The notes beneath the pieces were generated by a model. The model saw only the letters and a list, made by a program, of their open reading frames with translations. It was not told the DNA's origin and ran no database searches. DNA of 64,000 nucleotides, from positions 25,616 to 89,615 of the forward strand of contig NZ_JQBH01000007.1 of the NCBI RefSeq assembly GCF_001438695.1, in the 5' to 3' direction. This DNA is from Fructobacillus fructosus KCTC 3544. GTDB lineage: Bacteria > Bacillota > Bacilli > Lactobacillales > Lactobacillaceae. Each line of letters opens with the position of its first letter. Position 1 is the first letter of the stretch. Below, in pieces: positions 1 to 9,881 of the stretch. The position numbers and the translations under genes were made by a program.

Positions 1-659
1 ATCGTCAGCATGGCATCCACCTGCTTTTTCAGCAACGGCGAGATACCCTTTCCTTCATTTCCAATAATTAAAGCCGTGGCGCCCTTGGCATCCCAGGTCC
101 GGTAATCCTGCCCGTTCATATCAGTTCCAAAGACCCAGAGGCCGCGTTCTTTCAAGGTCTTCACCGTTTGAACTAGGTTCGTTACCCGACAAACAGGAAC
201 GTGTTCAATGGCACCGGTCGATGCTTTGGCGACGGTTCCGGTTAATTGAACCGAGCGACGCTTGGGGATAATGAGACCATGCACACCAGCAGCATCAGCC
301 GTACGCATAATGGAACCCAAGTTGTGCGGATCTTCAATCTCATCCAGAATCAAGAAGAAGGGATCCTCTCCGGCTGCTTCGGCTTTTTCGAATAGCTGAT
401 CTAAATCAGCGTAATCATAGGCGGCCACCGAGAGAACTAGGCCTTGGTGATTGCCACGGTCAGCCAGTTCATCCAATTTACCCTTAGGTCCCTGCGTGAT
501 AACTAAACCACGTTCTTTTGCCAACTTGCTGGCTTCCTGCGCCAACCGAGGGTTCAAACCAGTTTGAATCCATAGTTTGTTTAAACTTTGATCGCCCTTT
601 AGCGCCTCGATCACCGCATGGTGCCCATAAATAAAGGCTTGCTCACTTTGTTTTGGCAT
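1..659 (-). CDS. rlmB: 23S rRNA 2'-O-ribose methyltransferase, TrmH/RlmB family (3' end outside window)
   Basis: SPOUT-class RNA methyltransferase, probably acting on a guanosine of 23S rRNA with S-adenosylmethionine. I translated 219 codons without a stop; the C-terminus (about 30 residues including SPOUT motif III) lies beyond base 1. Visible parts are the N-terminal substrate-binding domain beginning MPKQSEQAFIYGHHAV, motif I around IEDPHNLGSIMRTADA, and motif II IGNEGKGIS close to the window edge. The ATG at 659 lies inside the end of mrnC (17-base overlap), so the two genes are probably translationally coupled, an arrangement typical of Firmicutes. Family assignment is firm. Whether it is RlmB or another TrmH paralogue rests on the mrnC neighbour. 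Confidence 0.88.
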   Translation of the reverse strand, partial: MPKQSEQAFIYGHHAVIEALKGDQSLNKLWIQTGLNPRLAQEASKLAKERGLVITQGPKGKLDELADRGNHQGLVLSVAAYDYADLDQLFEKAEAAGEDPFFLILDEIEDPHNLGSIMRTADAAGVHGLIIPKRRSVQLTGTVAKASTGAIEHVPVCRVTNLVQTVKTLKERGLWVFGTDMNGQDYRTWDAKGATALIIGNEGKGISPLLKKQVDAMLT

Positions 660-1062
660 CGTCTACTCTCCCTTGTTCGACCTGTTCATAAATCCAGTCC
701 ATCATCTGATCCAAACGCTCACTTTGTCCTGAAAGGTACAGATACCCCACCATCGCTTCAATTCCTGTCGAAATTCGATAAGCCACGACATTCGTGTTCT
801 TAGCTTTGGTATAGGACTTGGCGTTACGTCCACGCTTAAAGTAGTGCAACTCTTCTTCCGTCAAGTAGTGGTCATCGCGCATCAAGTTAAAAATAGCAGC
901 GTGAGCCTTGGCTGAAACATAGTGCCTGGATTTCTTTTGCAAATCATTAACTTTTGTTAATCCCGTGCTAACCAGGTGCGTTCGAACCTTGATTTCGTAG
1001 ATTGCATCACCGATATAGGCAAGAGACAACCCATTCATTTGTTCATAGTCGAGTTTTTCCAT
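643..1062 (-). CDS. mrnC: Mini-ribonuclease III (23S rRNA maturation)
   Basis: A 139-residue protein made only of the RNase III catalytic domain, without a double-stranded-RNA-binding domain; in Bacillus this enzyme trims the 23S rRNA precursor. The motif AYIGDAIYE carries the catalytic Asp19, and GRNAKSYTKAKNTNVVAYR follows in the usual place. I chose the ATG at 1062 because AGAGGA sits 6 bases upstream and the protein then starts like its family (MEKLDYEQMNGLSLAY). A longer reading from 1155 adds a tail unlike the family. The usual upstream neighbour cysS is absent; instead a small membrane protein gene precedes it. Confidence 0.92.
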   Translation of the reverse strand: MEKLDYEQMNGLSLAYIGDAIYEIKVRTHLVSTGLTKVNDLQKKSRHYVSAKAHAAIFNLMRDDHYLTEEELHYFKRGRNAKSYTKAKNTNVVAYRISTGIEAMVGYLYLSGQSERLDQMMDWIYEQVEQGRVDDAKTK

Positions 1063-1221
1063 TGTATCCTCTAACGAAGACGTCTCCTCCCGACTGTCTT
1101 TAGTATAATTCCAATTCGGAATATTACCTGACAACCAAGACCTTTGTTGCTTCAAAATAGCCTAACTAACTGATAAAAGACTATTTTACTAAAGACGCCC
1201 ACTACTTCCCTGCTTCTTCCA

Positions 1222-1245
1222 TTAAAAAGAACCCCAAACAAAGGG
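1222..1245 (-). terminator. Weak intrinsic terminator-like hairpin
   Basis: On the minus strand a CCCC/GGGG stem with a 7-base loop is followed by TTCTTTTT. It lies directly after the stop of the small membrane protein gene. The stem is short, so this is tentative. Confidence 0.4.
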
Positions 1246-1257
1246 GCCTCCTGTGCA

Positions 1258-1707
1258 TTATTCGTTATTTTTTTGCTGGCGAATACCATTAGACCAACGC
1301 CAAGTCCACATAGCAATGAAGCCGAAAACCGCTGAGCCCACCACATGTAAAGCAATTTCGGACTGGTTTAGGGGAGGCCAAATTAACAAAGCGACAATCA
1401 ACAAAACCACTGAAACCAACATAGCTTGTGTCCACTGGTTCCAGCTTGTTACTTGGTACTGGTTATGCGGAACAGCTTTTGGAAAGAGTCGGTACTGAAT
1501 CTGTTCACCGGCCGGACTAAAGGCTGCCACATAGTACAAAGTCAAGGCATAGGCAAACCAATTAGCATTATACTCCGAATTACCGGACTTCAATCGCCAA
1601 ATAAAGAGGGCCACCACAATGAGCGCTGGCACGATGGCAATCGCCCATAATTGTTTCTTTGATAATTTCTTAACCCAGTCAATCCAATTAATCGTTACCT
1701 TTGCCAT
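1258..1707 (-). CDS. Hypothetical integral membrane protein
   Basis: A 149-residue protein I cannot assign to a named family. It starts at an ATG preceded by AAGGAG and shows about four hydrophobic segments (roughly residues 18-36, 46-66, 91-111 and 119-138) separated by short basic or polar loops, with a hydrophilic C-terminus RQQKNNE. There is no Cys-rich or catalytic motif. It stands between rpoC and mrnC on the same strand, with terminators on both sides, so it is probably a single-gene transcription unit. No function is proposed. Confidence 0.7.
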   Translation of the reverse strand: MAKVTINWIDWVKKLSKKQLWAIAIVPALIVVALFIWRLKSGNSEYNANWFAYALTLYYVAAFSPAGEQIQYRLFPKAVPHNQYQVTSWNQWTQAMLVSVVLLIVALLIWPPLNQSEIALHVVGSAVFGFIAMWTWRWSNGIRQQKNNE

Positions 1708-1762
1708 GCGATCTCCTTTATTCCTACCCTTAGTCTACCCTATTTTAGGTCTCCACTCAATA

Positions 1763-1809
1763 AAAAAGCCAGTTGATCAGCACGATAACCGTGCTAACAA
1801 CTGGCTTTA
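1763..1809. terminator. Strong rpoBC terminator (bidirectional shape)
   Basis: An 11-bp stem AAAGCCAGTTG/CAACTGGCTTT encloses a second smaller hairpin (AGCACG...CGTGCT) and is followed on the minus strand by TTTTTTATTG. It lies 12 bases after the rpoC stop. Confidence 0.85.
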
Positions 1810-1820
1810 TATTGCCTTCA

Positions 1821-4800
1821 TTAGTCTTCTTGGTCCATCTTTTGGGCCACGTCGTCCAATGATTGAATGTCTTCCGTTGCTTCTTCTGGCTTTGCAACCA
1901 CTTCACCAACAACTTCAGGCTTAATCTTACGGTATTCGGACATACCAGTACCGGCTGGAATAATCTTACCGATAATGACGTTTTCCTTCAATCCAACAAG
2001 TGGATCGTTCTTACCGCGAATAGCAGCATCCGTCAAGACACGTGTAGTTTCCTGGAAGGAAGCGGCTGACAAGAAGGAGTTCGTCTCCAAGGCAGCCTTC
2101 GTAATTCCAAGCAAGACAGGACGAGCCGTCGCAGGTACCTTACCAGCAAAGAGTGCTGGTTCGTTAGCCCGCTTAAAGTCGGCAATGTCCATCAAGGTTC
2201 CTGGCAACAAGTCAGTTTGACCTGGATCCATGATGCGAACCTTACGAAGCATCTGACGAATCATTACTTCGATGTGCTTGTCGGAAACTTCGATACCCTG
2301 CAAACGGTACACCTTCTGAATTTCAGAAAGCATGTATGATTCCGTCGTTAACGTATCCGTTACAGCCAACAATTCCTTCGGATCGATTGGTCCTTCGTTA
2401 ATCGCTTCACCACGCTTGATAGAGTCACCTTCACCAAAGCGCATACGAGCAGTCAAAGGCAAAGTATAAGTCCGAGTATCGGTCTCACCTTCGATTGTTA
2501 CGTCCTTAGTACGTTCGGCTGGGTTTTCTTCGATTGCGGTAATCTTACCCGTTACTTCAGAAATTTCAGCGCGTCCCTTAGGGATACGTGCTTCCACAAT
2601 TTCTTGCACACGAGGCAAACCTTGCGTGATATCGTTTCCACCGGCAACACCACCCGTGTGGAAGTTACGCATGGTCAACTGTGTACCTGGTTCACCGATT
2701 GACTGGGCGGCAACCGTACCAACGGCTTCCCCAACTTCAACCTCTTCACCAGTGGCCAAGTTACGTCCGTAATCGAGAACTGAAACACCGTGCTCCGTCG
2801 TTGAAGTAAAGACAGAACGGATGGTTACTTCCTCAATACCGGCTGCCACAATCTTCTTAGCGGCAGCTTCATCAATCATCTCGTTACGGGCAACAATCTT
2901 TTCGCCAGTTTCTGGGTCAAAGACAGTCTTCATCGCATAACGACCAAGGATACGGTCGTACAATGGTTCCACGATTGAAGAACCATCGGTAATGGCTGCG
3001 ACTTTAACACCGCGGTCAGAACCATTGTCATACTCACGCACGATAACGTCCTGGGCAACATCGACCAAACGACGGGTCAAGTAACCTGAGTTGGCCGTCT
3101 TCAAGGCCGTATCGGACATTCCCTTACGGGCACCGTGGGTTGAGATAAACATTTCCATAACCGTCAAACCGTCACGGAAGTTTGACGTAACTGGCAATTC
3201 GATAATCTTACCGCCAGGTCCGGCCATCAAACCACGCATTCCGGCCAACTGAACGAAGTTCGAAATGTTACCACGAGCTCCAGAATCCTGCATCATGTAG
3301 ATTGGGTTTCGGAGGTCGAAAGTCTGAATCAATTCGTCTTGGATAACATCCTTGGCCTTTGACCAGATTTCAATAACTCGTTGGTAACGTTCGGCATCGG
3401 TAATCAGTCCACGACGGAACTGCTTCGTTACCGTTGCCACTTCTTTGTGGGCGTTTTCCAAAATTTCTGGCTTATCAGAAAGTTCGGTAACGTCGGTCAT
3501 GGCAACCGTCAAACCAGACTTGGTTGAGATGTCATAACCGATATCCTTCATGCGGTCCAAGAGCAATGACGTTTCCGTCACCTTGTACTGCTTGTATACC
3601 GCTGCAATGATGTCGGACAAGAAGCCCTTCTTGAATGGCTTAATAACAGCCTTACCATCCAAGTAATCGTGGATATCTTCACCGGCATCCATGAAGAAGT
3701 CATCAGAGATTCCTTCAAAGTTTTCATCGGAAGGTTCGTTAATGTATGGGAAATCAACTGGCAAGATTTCGTTAAAGAAGAGCTTACCAACTGAAGTAAC
3801 CATGATCTTACCGCGCTGTTCGTCGGTAAATGGCTTTTCTTCGGGGAATGATGAAGTTTGGATACCAACACGCGTGTGGTAGTGAACCAACTTGTTTTCA
3901 AAAGCCAAACGGGCTTCATCAACAGAGGAGAAGATCATGCCTTCCCCTTCACGACCGGCTTCTTCAGTAGTTAGGTAGTAGTTACCGATAACCATATCCT
4001 GAGAAGGGGCAACGATTGGCTTTCCATCCTTCGGTGCCAAGATGTGGCCGGCAGCCAACATCAGCAAACGAGCTTCAGCTTGTGCTTCGTCAGACAAAGG
4101 CACGTGAATGGCCATCTGATCACCATCGAAATCGGCGTTATAGGCTTCACAGATCAATGGGTGCAGACGCATGGCCTTACCTGAAACCAAAACTGGTTCA
4201 AAGGCCTGAATTCCAAGACGGTGCAAGGTAGGTGCTCGGTTCAAAAGAACTGGGTGTTCCTTGATTACGTCTTCCAATACATCCATGACGTCTTCGTCGG
4301 CCTTGTCAATCTTACGCTTAGCAGACTTCACGTTGCCAGCGAGACCACGAGCCGTCAATTCCTTCATGATAAATGGACGGAACAATTCGATTGCCATTGG
4401 ACGTGGCAATCCCATTTGGTTCATCTTCAAGAATGGTCCAACATCGATAACGGAACGACCAGAGTAGTCGACACGCTTACCAAGCAAGTTTTGACGGAAA
4501 CGTCCTTGCTTACCCTTCAACATGTGTGAAAGGGACTTCAATGGACGGTTACCAGGACCGGCAACGGGACGGCCACGACGACCGTTGTCCATCAGCGCAT
4601 CGACGGCTTCTTGAAGCATACGCTTTTCGTTTTGAACGATAATACCAGGTGCGTGCAAATCGAACAATCGCTTCAAACGGTTGTTACGGTTAATCACACG
4701 ACGGTACAAGTCGTTCAAATCGGAAGTGGCAAAACGACCACCTTCCAATTGAACCATCGGACGCAAGTCAGGTGGAATGACAGGAATAACATCCATGACC

Positions 4801-5480
4801 ATCCATTCTGGCTTGTTATCTGATTGCAAGAAGGCCTCGATAATGTCCAAACGGCGAACCGCACGAACACGCTTTTGACCAGTTGCTTCTTGCAATTCAG
4901 CCTTCAAGGCAGCGGCTTCACCAGCCAAGTCAACGTCGGCCAACAATTCCTTGATGGCTTCGGCTCCCATTCCTGCCTTAAAGTTCGCACCGTATTCCTT
5001 CTTCAAGTCGCGGTATTCGCGCTCTGTCAGAAGCTTCTTCTTTTCAACCGGTGCATCACCTGGGTCAACCACAACGTAAGAAGCAAAGTAGATTACTTCT
5101 TCCAATGAGCGTGGTGACATGTCCAAGACCAAGCCCATTCGTGATGGGATTCCCTTGAAGTACCAGATGTGAGTAACGGGTGCAGCTAATTCAATGTGCC
5201 CCATCCGTTCACGGCGGACCTTCGCTGAGGTAACTTCAACGCCACAGCGGTCACAAACGATTCCCTTATAACGGATTCGCTTGTACTTTCCACAGGCACA
5301 TTCGTAATCCTTAGTAGGACCAAAGATTCGTTCATCAAACAAGCCGTCTTTTTCGGGCTTGAGTGTTCGATAGTTAATCGTTTCAGGCTTCTTGACCTCA
5401 CCATGAGACCAGTCATGGATTTGGTCGGGAGAAGCGAGACCGATTTGCATCGATTCGAACTTGTTAACATCAATTGCCAT
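1821..5480 (-). CDS. rpoC: DNA-directed RNA polymerase subunit beta'
   Basis: A 1219-residue catalytic subunit of RNA polymerase. The Mg-binding motif NADFDGDQ gives Asp450, Asp452 and Asp454. The N-terminal zinc finger is intact (Cys61, Cys63, Cys76, Cys79). The second zinc site (Zn2) is not: the four positions that are Cys in most bacteria are Asn819, Ser893, Ser900 and Asp903, while the flanking sequence ([22 protein letters not shown]) stays conserved. The trigger-loop region [16 protein letters not shown] is normal. The gene follows rpoB after 22 bases and ends before a strong terminator, so both are one operon. The start [14 protein letters not shown] matches the family. Confidence 0.98.
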   Translation of the reverse strand: MAIDVNKFESMQIGLASPDQIHDWSHGEVKKPETINYRTLKPEKDGLFDERIFGPTKDYECACGKYKRIRYKGIVCDRCGVEVTSAKVRRERMGHIELAAPVTHIWYFKGIPSRMGLVLDMSPRSLEEVIYFASYVVVDPGDAPVEKKKLLTEREYRDLKKEYGANFKAGMGAEAIKELLADVDLAGEAAALKAELQEATGQKRVRAVRRLDIIEAFLQSDNKPEWMVMDVIPVIPPDLRPMVQLEGGRFATSDLNDLYRRVINRNNRLKRLFDLHAPGIIVQNEKRMLQEAVDALMDNGRRGRPVAGPGNRPLKSLSHMLKGKQGRFRQNLLGKRVDYSGRSVIDVGPFLKMNQMGLPRPMAIELFRPFIMKELTARGLAGNVKSAKRKIDKADEDVMDVLEDVIKEHPVLLNRAPTLHRLGIQAFEPVLVSGKAMRLHPLICEAYNADFDGDQMAIHVPLSDEAQAEARLLMLAAGHILAPKDGKPIVAPSQDMVIGNYYLTTEEAGREGEGMIFSSVDEARLAFENKLVHYHTRVGIQTSSFPEEKPFTDEQRGKIMVTSVGKLFFNEILPVDFPYINEPSDENFEGISDDFFMDAGEDIHDYLDGKAVIKPFKKGFLSDIIAAVYKQYKVTETSLLLDRMKDIGYDISTKSGLTVAMTDVTELSDKPEILENAHKEVATVTKQFRRGLITDAERYQRVIEIWSKAKDVIQDELIQTFDLRNPIYMMQDSGARGNISNFVQLAGMRGLMAGPGGKIIELPVTSNFRDGLTVMEMFISTHGARKGMSDTALKTANSGYLTRRLVDVAQDVIVREYDNGSDRGVKVAAITDGSSIVEPLYDRILGRYAMKTVFDPETGEKIVARNEMIDEAAAKKIVAAGIEEVTIRSVFTSTTEHGVSVLDYGRNLATGEEVEVGEAVGTVAAQSIGEPGTQLTMRNFHTGGVAGGNDITQGLPRVQEIVEARIPKGRAEISEVTGKITAIEENPAERTKDVTIEGETDTRTYTLPLTARMRFGEGDSIKRGEAINEGPIDPKELLAVTDTLTTESYMLSEIQKVYRLQGIEVSDKHIEVMIRQMLRKVRIMDPGQTDLLPGTLMDIADFKRANEPALFAGKVPATARPVLLGITKAALETNSFLSAASFQETTRVLTDAAIRGKNDPLVGLKENVIIGKIIPAGTGMSEYRKIKPEVVGEVVAKPEEATEDIQSLDDVAQKMDQED

Positions 5481-5502
5481 CTATTCGGTCACCTTTCTAA
5501 AA

Positions 5503-8500
5503 TTATTGTTCTTCATCACTAAAGGTGCTTTGTTCTTGGGTCTTTTCTTGACCATCCACCTTATCAAAGGCGACCTTGACTTCTTCATCGTCACGGTTCA
5601 ATAGATCTGGGTTGGTACGGGCCAACTTTTCCAAAGCGTCAACAGGCAAGACGGAATCGTCTTCGTCCATTTGCTTCAATTGAACGGCTTCACCTTCTTG
5701 GTTCAAGACACGCATGTCCAAACCGAGGGCCTGCAATTCCTTCACCAAAACTCGGAATGATTCAGGAACGCCTGGCTTAGGAATGGCTTCACCCTTGATG
5801 ATTGATTCGTAAACCTTTACACGACCAGCAACATCATCAGACTTGTAAGTCAAGATTTCTTGCAAAGTGTAAGCGGCACCGTAGGCTTCCAAAGCCCAAA
5901 CTTCCATTTCTCCGAAACGCTGTCCACCGAACTGGGCTTTTCCACCAAGAGGCTGTTGCGTAACAAGGGAGTAAGGACCAATTGAACGGGCGTGAATCTT
6001 GTCATCGACCATGTGGGCCAACTTCAAGTAGTGCATCACACCGACGGCAACACGCTTATCGAAGGCTTCACCGGTTTGACCGTCGTAAACGACCGTCTTA
6101 CCATCGGCTGGCAAACCAGCTTCGGCCAAAGCTTCTTCGATTTCATCATCGGTTGCTCCATCGAAAACAGGAGAAGCAACGTGGATACCCAATTTCTTAG
6201 CGGCATAACCCAAGTGCAATTCCAAAACCTGTCCGATGTTCATACGAGATGGCACACCCATGGGTGACAAACAGATGTCAACTGGTGTTCCATCTGGCAA
6301 GTATGGCATGTCTTCTTCGGGAACAACGACTGAAACAGTACCCTTGTTTCCGTGACGACCGGCCATCTTGTCACCGACTTGTATCTTACGCTTTTGGGCG
6401 ATGTAAACACGAACCATCTGGTTAACACCAGGGGCCAATTCATCACCGTTTTCAGGCGTAAAGACGCGAACGGATTGCACAACACCGCCACCACCGTGCG
6501 GTACCTTCAATGATGTATCGCGAACTTCGCGAGCCTTTTCACCAAAGATAGCATGCAAAAGTCGTTCTTCGGCTGATAGGTCAGTCACACCCTTAGGCGT
6601 TACCTTACCAACCAGGATGTCGCCATCCTTAACTTCGGCACCAACACGAATGATTCCGTTTTCATCCAAATCCTTCAGTTGTTCTTCACCGGTATTTGGA
6701 ATTTCACGAGTAATTTCTTCAGGGCCAAGCTTTGTATCACGAGCCTCTGAGTCAAATTCTTCGATGTGAATTGACGTATAAACGTCTTCACGAACCAAAC
6801 GTTCGTTCAACACGATGGCATCTTCGAAGTTGTAACCGTGCCAAGTCATGAAGGCGATAACAGGGTTTTGTCCAAGGGCCAATTCACCCTTTTCCATTGA
6901 TGGTCCATCAGCCAATACTTGGTCATCGTCAATCTTTTCACCGACTTTGACGATTGGCTTTTGGTTATAGTTCTTACCACCGTTAGAGCGGCGGAACTTC
7001 ATCAATTCGTAGGTATCCAACTGACCGTCTTCTCGACGCACGCGGATTTCCTTCGCATCAACGTATTCCACTTCACCAGGAGCCGTTGAAATAATGGCAG
7101 CACCTGAATCGTGGGCAGCCTTGTATTCAACACCAGTTCCAACGATTGGCGCGTGTGGGTCGAGCAAAGGCACAGCCTGACGCTGCATGTTGGCACCCAT
7201 CAAGGCACGGTTCGAATCATCGTTTTCCAAGAAAGGAATAACAGACGTTCCAACCGAAACAACTTGCTTAGGGGAAACATCGACGTAATCGATCTTTTCA
7301 ACTGGCGTTTCGATGTTTTCTTCACCGAAACGAGCCATGGCTGTGTTGTGGACGAATGAACCATCGTCTTCCAACTCCGTGTTGGCCTGAGCAACGATGT
7401 AGTTATCTTCTTCATCGGCCGTCAAGTAATCAATCTTTGAGGTAACTTTGTGCGTACCCCAGTCAACACGACGGTATGGTGTTTCGATGAAACCATACTT
7501 GTTGATGCGACCGTAAGTAGCCAAAGAGTTAATCAAACCAATGTTAGGACCTTCGGGCGTTTCGATTGGGTCAATACGGCCGTAGTGGGTGTAGTGAACG
7601 TCTCGAACTTCAACGCCGGCACGGTCACGAGTCAAACCACCAGGTCCAAGGGCTGACAAACGACGCTTGTGGTTCATTTCCCCAAGTGGGTTGGTCTGGT
7701 CCATGAACTGTGACAGCTGTGAGGAACCGAAGAATTCCTTAATTGAAGCAACAACCGGACGGATGTTGATCAATTGTTGTGGTGTTACCGTTGCGGCATC
7801 TTGGATTGACATCCGTTCGCGAACGACACGTTCCATACGAGTCAAACCAATGCGGAATTGGTTTTGCAACAATTCCCCAACGGAACGGATACGACGGTTA
7901 CCCAAGTGATCAATATCATCAACTTGACCAACACCTTCTTGCAAGTTCAAGAAGTAGTTCATACCGGCAATGATGTCGGCTGGACGAACGTTGTGTTCGT
8001 TTTCAGGCAAGTGACCGTTTCCAATCAAGACCAACGTCTTGTCTGGATTTTCAGGTGATTCAATCTTAATCTTTTGAAGAACAACGGGGTCCTGCAAAAC
8101 GGCATCGCCAGATGGCGTGTATGAAACCGTCTTAAAGTCAGGGTTGTCCAAGAATGGTGCCAACTTAGCCATAACAGCCTTGTCCACAACTGTTCCCTTT
8201 TCCGCAATGATTTCACCAGATTCAGGGTCAGCCAACGTTTCGGCCAAGGTCTGGTTCAACAAACGGTTTTTAAGTGACAACTTCTTGTTGATCTTGTAAC
8301 GACCAACGGGAGCCAAATCGTAACGCTTTGGATCGAAGAAACGAGCCACCAAAAGGGCACGAGATGAGTCGGCCGTCTTAGGTTCTCCTGGACGCAAGCG
8401 TTCGTAAATGTCCTTCAATGATTCTTCAACACGGGAATCGGACATGTTCTTGTGAACGTCCTTTTCCAAAGTCATGTTCAAGGCATCATATTGGTCAGAG

Positions 8501-9132
8501 AAGATGTCGATGATGTCAGAATCTGATCCAAAGCCAAGGGCACGAACCAATTCCGTCATCAGCAACTTACGCGTCCGGTCGATACGAACGTTAGCGATAC
8601 CCTTGGCATCCGTTTCGTATTCCAACCAAGCACCACGGTTAGGGATAACCGTTGTACCAAAGTGTGGACGACCGTTCTTGTCAGCTTCCTGGTTGTAATA
8701 AATACCAGGTGAGCGCACAAGCTGTGAAACGATAACACGTTCCGCACCGTTAATGATGAAAGTTCCCTGCTTCGTCATCAATGGGAAATCACCAAAGAAG
8801 ACGTCCTGGGACTTAATCTCACCCGTTTCCTTGTTCGTCAAGCGAAGCGTGACGTGCAAAGGTGCTGAGTAGTTCGCATCATGTTCACGGGCCTCATCGA
8901 TGTTGTACTTTGGCTCCATTAACTGGTAGTCAACGTATTCCAAAGACAAGTTTCCTTGGAAGTCTTCGATTGGCATGATGTCGTTAAACATCTCCTTGAT
9001 TCCTTCATCAAGGAACCATTGGTAGGATGCCGTTTGCACTTCGATCAAATTTGGAAGATCCAAAACTTCTTTAATCTTCGAGTATGAACGACGAGTACGG
9101 TACTTACCATATTTTACTAAATGTCCTGCCAC
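5503..9132 (-). CDS. rpoB: DNA-directed RNA polymerase subunit beta
   Basis: A 1209-residue beta subunit. The rifampicin pocket reads [17 protein letters not shown] followed by [14 protein letters not shown], so the residues equivalent to E. coli Gln513, Asp516, His526 and Ser531 are wild type and no target resistance is predicted; LGEMN replaces the more usual LAELT. I chose the GTG at 9132 (protein then starts with the typical AGHLVKYG) because GAGGTGAT lies 6 bases upstream; a GTG at 9141 that would extend the frame is itself part of this ribosome binding site. A ~200-base structured leader with a terminator-like hairpin precedes the gene. Confidence 0.97.
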   Translation of the reverse strand: MAGHLVKYGKYRTRRSYSKIKEVLDLPNLIEVQTASYQWFLDEGIKEMFNDIMPIEDFQGNLSLEYVDYQLMEPKYNIDEAREHDANYSAPLHVTLRLTNKETGEIKSQDVFFGDFPLMTKQGTFIINGAERVIVSQLVRSPGIYYNQEADKNGRPHFGTTVIPNRGAWLEYETDAKGIANVRIDRTRKLLMTELVRALGFGSDSDIIDIFSDQYDALNMTLEKDVHKNMSDSRVEESLKDIYERLRPGEPKTADSSRALLVARFFDPKRYDLAPVGRYKINKKLSLKNRLLNQTLAETLADPESGEIIAEKGTVVDKAVMAKLAPFLDNPDFKTVSYTPSGDAVLQDPVVLQKIKIESPENPDKTLVLIGNGHLPENEHNVRPADIIAGMNYFLNLQEGVGQVDDIDHLGNRRIRSVGELLQNQFRIGLTRMERVVRERMSIQDAATVTPQQLINIRPVVASIKEFFGSSQLSQFMDQTNPLGEMNHKRRLSALGPGGLTRDRAGVEVRDVHYTHYGRIDPIETPEGPNIGLINSLATYGRINKYGFIETPYRRVDWGTHKVTSKIDYLTADEEDNYIVAQANTELEDDGSFVHNTAMARFGEENIETPVEKIDYVDVSPKQVVSVGTSVIPFLENDDSNRALMGANMQRQAVPLLDPHAPIVGTGVEYKAAHDSGAAIISTAPGEVEYVDAKEIRVRREDGQLDTYELMKFRRSNGGKNYNQKPIVKVGEKIDDDQVLADGPSMEKGELALGQNPVIAFMTWHGYNFEDAIVLNERLVREDVYTSIHIEEFDSEARDTKLGPEEITREIPNTGEEQLKDLDENGIIRVGAEVKDGDILVGKVTPKGVTDLSAEERLLHAIFGEKAREVRDTSLKVPHGGGGVVQSVRVFTPENGDELAPGVNQMVRVYIAQKRKIQVGDKMAGRHGNKGTVSVVVPEEDMPYLPDGTPVDICLSPMGVPSRMNIGQVLELHLGYAAKKLGIHVASPVFDGATDDEIEEALAEAGLPADGKTVVYDGQTGEAFDKRVAVGVMHYLKLAHMVDDKIHARSIGPYSLVTQQPLGGKAQFGGQRFGEMEVWALEAYGAAYTLQEILTYKSDDVAGRVKVYESIIKGEAIPKPGVPESFRVLVKELQALGLDMRVLNQEGEAVQLKQMDEDDSVLPVDALEKLARTNPDLLNRDDEEVKVAFDKVDGQEKTQEQSTFSDEEQ

Positions 9133-9336
9133 ACTTATCACCTCATCTAAAATTCACTGTTCATGCAAAATAAAATTGACAATTTTCGTAAAAATTTAGC
9201 AAAAAAGTCCTTATTTTTGGGCCGAAAGGCACAAAAAAAGCAAGTCTCGCGACCGTTAGGGCGCGGACCTTGCCTGCTATAAGGGCTCTGATGGACAATA
9301 GATCACCAGCCGCCATATTTATTTACAGTGTTACTG
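9133..9336 (-). promoter_or_regulatory. Structured rpoB leader with terminator-like hairpin (Lacto-rpoB-type candidate)
   Basis: The transcript from the promoter near 9343 carries about 200 untranslated bases. Near its 5' side is a small hairpin (CTGGTG/CATCAG). It is followed by a long hairpin whose arms GCAAGGTCCGCG and CGCGAGACTTGC pair with two mismatches, and then by a run of seven T, which has the shape of an intrinsic terminator about 90 bases before the rpoB start. A conserved RNA motif upstream of rpoB, Lacto-rpoB, is known in lactic acid bacteria; I infer that this is a member from its position and host type and could not test it against the covariance model. Confidence 0.55.
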
Positions 9337-9342
9337 AATACT

Positions 9343-9370
9343 ATTATACGGGTCTTTTCAAAAAATACAA
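9343..9370 (-). promoter_or_regulatory. rpoBC promoter
   Basis: Minus-strand TTGTAT, 16-base spacer, perfect TATAAT. It is placed back to back with the plus-strand promoter of the neighbouring small toxin gene. Confidence 0.75.
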
Positions 9371-9379
9371 GGGATATTC

Positions 9380-9408
9380 TTGACAAATTTGTTGAAAAGG
9401 GGTAAGAG
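9380..9408 (+). promoter_or_regulatory. Putative promoter of small toxin mRNA
   Basis: Perfect TTGACA at 9380-9385 and, after 17 bases, a weak TAAGAG. It is divergent from the rpoB promoter and about 110 bases before the toxin start codon. Confidence 0.5.
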
Positions 9409-9434
9409 GTACGGACCAATGAAAAAACTTGCCA

Positions 9435-9544
9435 CTGACAAACGACGGTTTTGGAGAAGTTCATCAATCCTTACGTATTAATAAGTAAGGGTCGTAGTTA
9501 TGCCCCCGGAAGGGAGGTGATAACCGTGATTTGCAGCTACTTCA
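9435..9544 (+). repeat. Direct repeats DR1 and DR2, toxin-side copy
   Basis: DR1, CTGACAAACGACGG (9435-9448), lies in the toxin 5' untranslated region. DR2 consists of TGATAACC (9518-9525, inside the ribosome binding site) and CTACTTCA (9537-9544, just after the start codon). Both recur in the same order and orientation at 9730-9779. Confidence 0.8.
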
Positions 9545-9642
9545 TCGTGCAACTGCTTAACGCCGTGCTAACTGTTTTAACCGCTGTTTTGACAGAATTC
9601 GCATTAACTAAGTTGCACAAGTGGTTTAATCGAAAGAAATAG
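9526..9642 (+). CDS. Small hydrophobic peptide, candidate type I (Fst-like) toxin
   Basis: A 38-residue peptide starting at a GTG (MICSYFIVQLLNAV...). Residues 4-27 form one uncharged hydrophobic segment, followed by a basic tail ending HKWFNRKK. This is the general build of membrane-acting type I toxins, and the tail resembles the Fst/Par group. I chose the GTG at 9526 because it has a nine-base perfect Shine-Dalgarno match (GGAGGTGAT); a longer reading from 9451 would place this site inside the frame. The 5' untranslated region contains a CCTTAC/GTAAGG hairpin. Repeats shared with a nearby minus-strand RNA cover the ribosome binding site and start codon. Family membership is inferred from shape, not from a search. 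Confidence 0.65.
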   Translation: MICSYFIVQLLNAVLTVLTAVLTEFALTKLHKWFNRKK

Positions 9643-9650
9643 CCACATGT

Positions 9651-9680
9651 GCCTCGGTTTGACAGCCGGGGCTTTTCTTA
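9651..9680 (+). terminator. Terminator of small toxin mRNA
   Basis: Stem GCCTCGG/CCGGGGC (7 bp with one wobble) followed by TTTTCTTAT, starting 8 bases after the toxin stop codon. Confidence 0.75.
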
Positions 9681-9715
9681 TACCGACATCATGTTTTGGT
9701 AAAAATGCATTCAAA

Positions 9716-9780
9716 TAAAAAAGCCGTCGCTGACAAACGACGGCTTTGAAAAGAAATGATAACCTTTTCAACTACTTCAC
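9716..9780 (-). ncRNA. Candidate antisense-type antitoxin RNA (about 65 nt)
   Basis: A minus-strand promoter at 9787-9815 predicts a transcript from about 9780 to the T-run at about 9716. It carries the complements of DR2 (9757-9764 and 9772-9779) at its 5' end and of DR1 (9730-9743) in the loop of its terminator hairpin AAAGCCGTCG/CGACGGCTTT. It could therefore pair with the toxin leader and ribosome binding site. Length and layout resemble RNA II of the enterococcal par locus, but here the two transcripts do not overlap, so pairing would occur through the repeats only. No transcription data are available. Confidence 0.6.
9730..9779 (+). repeat. Direct repeats DR1 and DR2, antitoxin-side copy
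   Basis: CTGACAAACGACGG (9730-9743), TGATAACC (9757-9764) and CTACTTCA (9772-9779) repeat the toxin-side elements in the same order. Confidence 0.8.
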
Positions 9781-9786
9781 GCTCGA

Positions 9787-9815
9787 AGTATAGCAGTGGC
9801 AACAAAAAAATTCAA
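9787..9815 (-). promoter_or_regulatory. Promoter of candidate antitoxin RNA
   Basis: Minus-strand TTGAAT, 17-base spacer, TATACT. No open reading frame follows; the transcript would meet a strong terminator after about 65 bases. Confidence 0.65.
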
Positions 9816-9881
9816 TCCAATATTCCTTATTGGAACCATTAGGTCAAATAAAAGCCCTCAATGACATAAATATTTTCGACA

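Noticed and set aside
1085..1140. Promoter before mrnC (TTGTCA ... TATACT)
   Set aside because: The spacer would be 21 bases, too long for a normal sigma-A promoter.
1152..1355. 67-codon frame upstream of mrnC
   Set aside because: It overlaps the small membrane protein gene in another frame and includes the terminator region.
1821..9132. Many open frames of 60-117 codons opposite or shifted to rpoC and rpoB
   Set aside because: They are shadows of the strongly biased codon use of the two polymerase genes.
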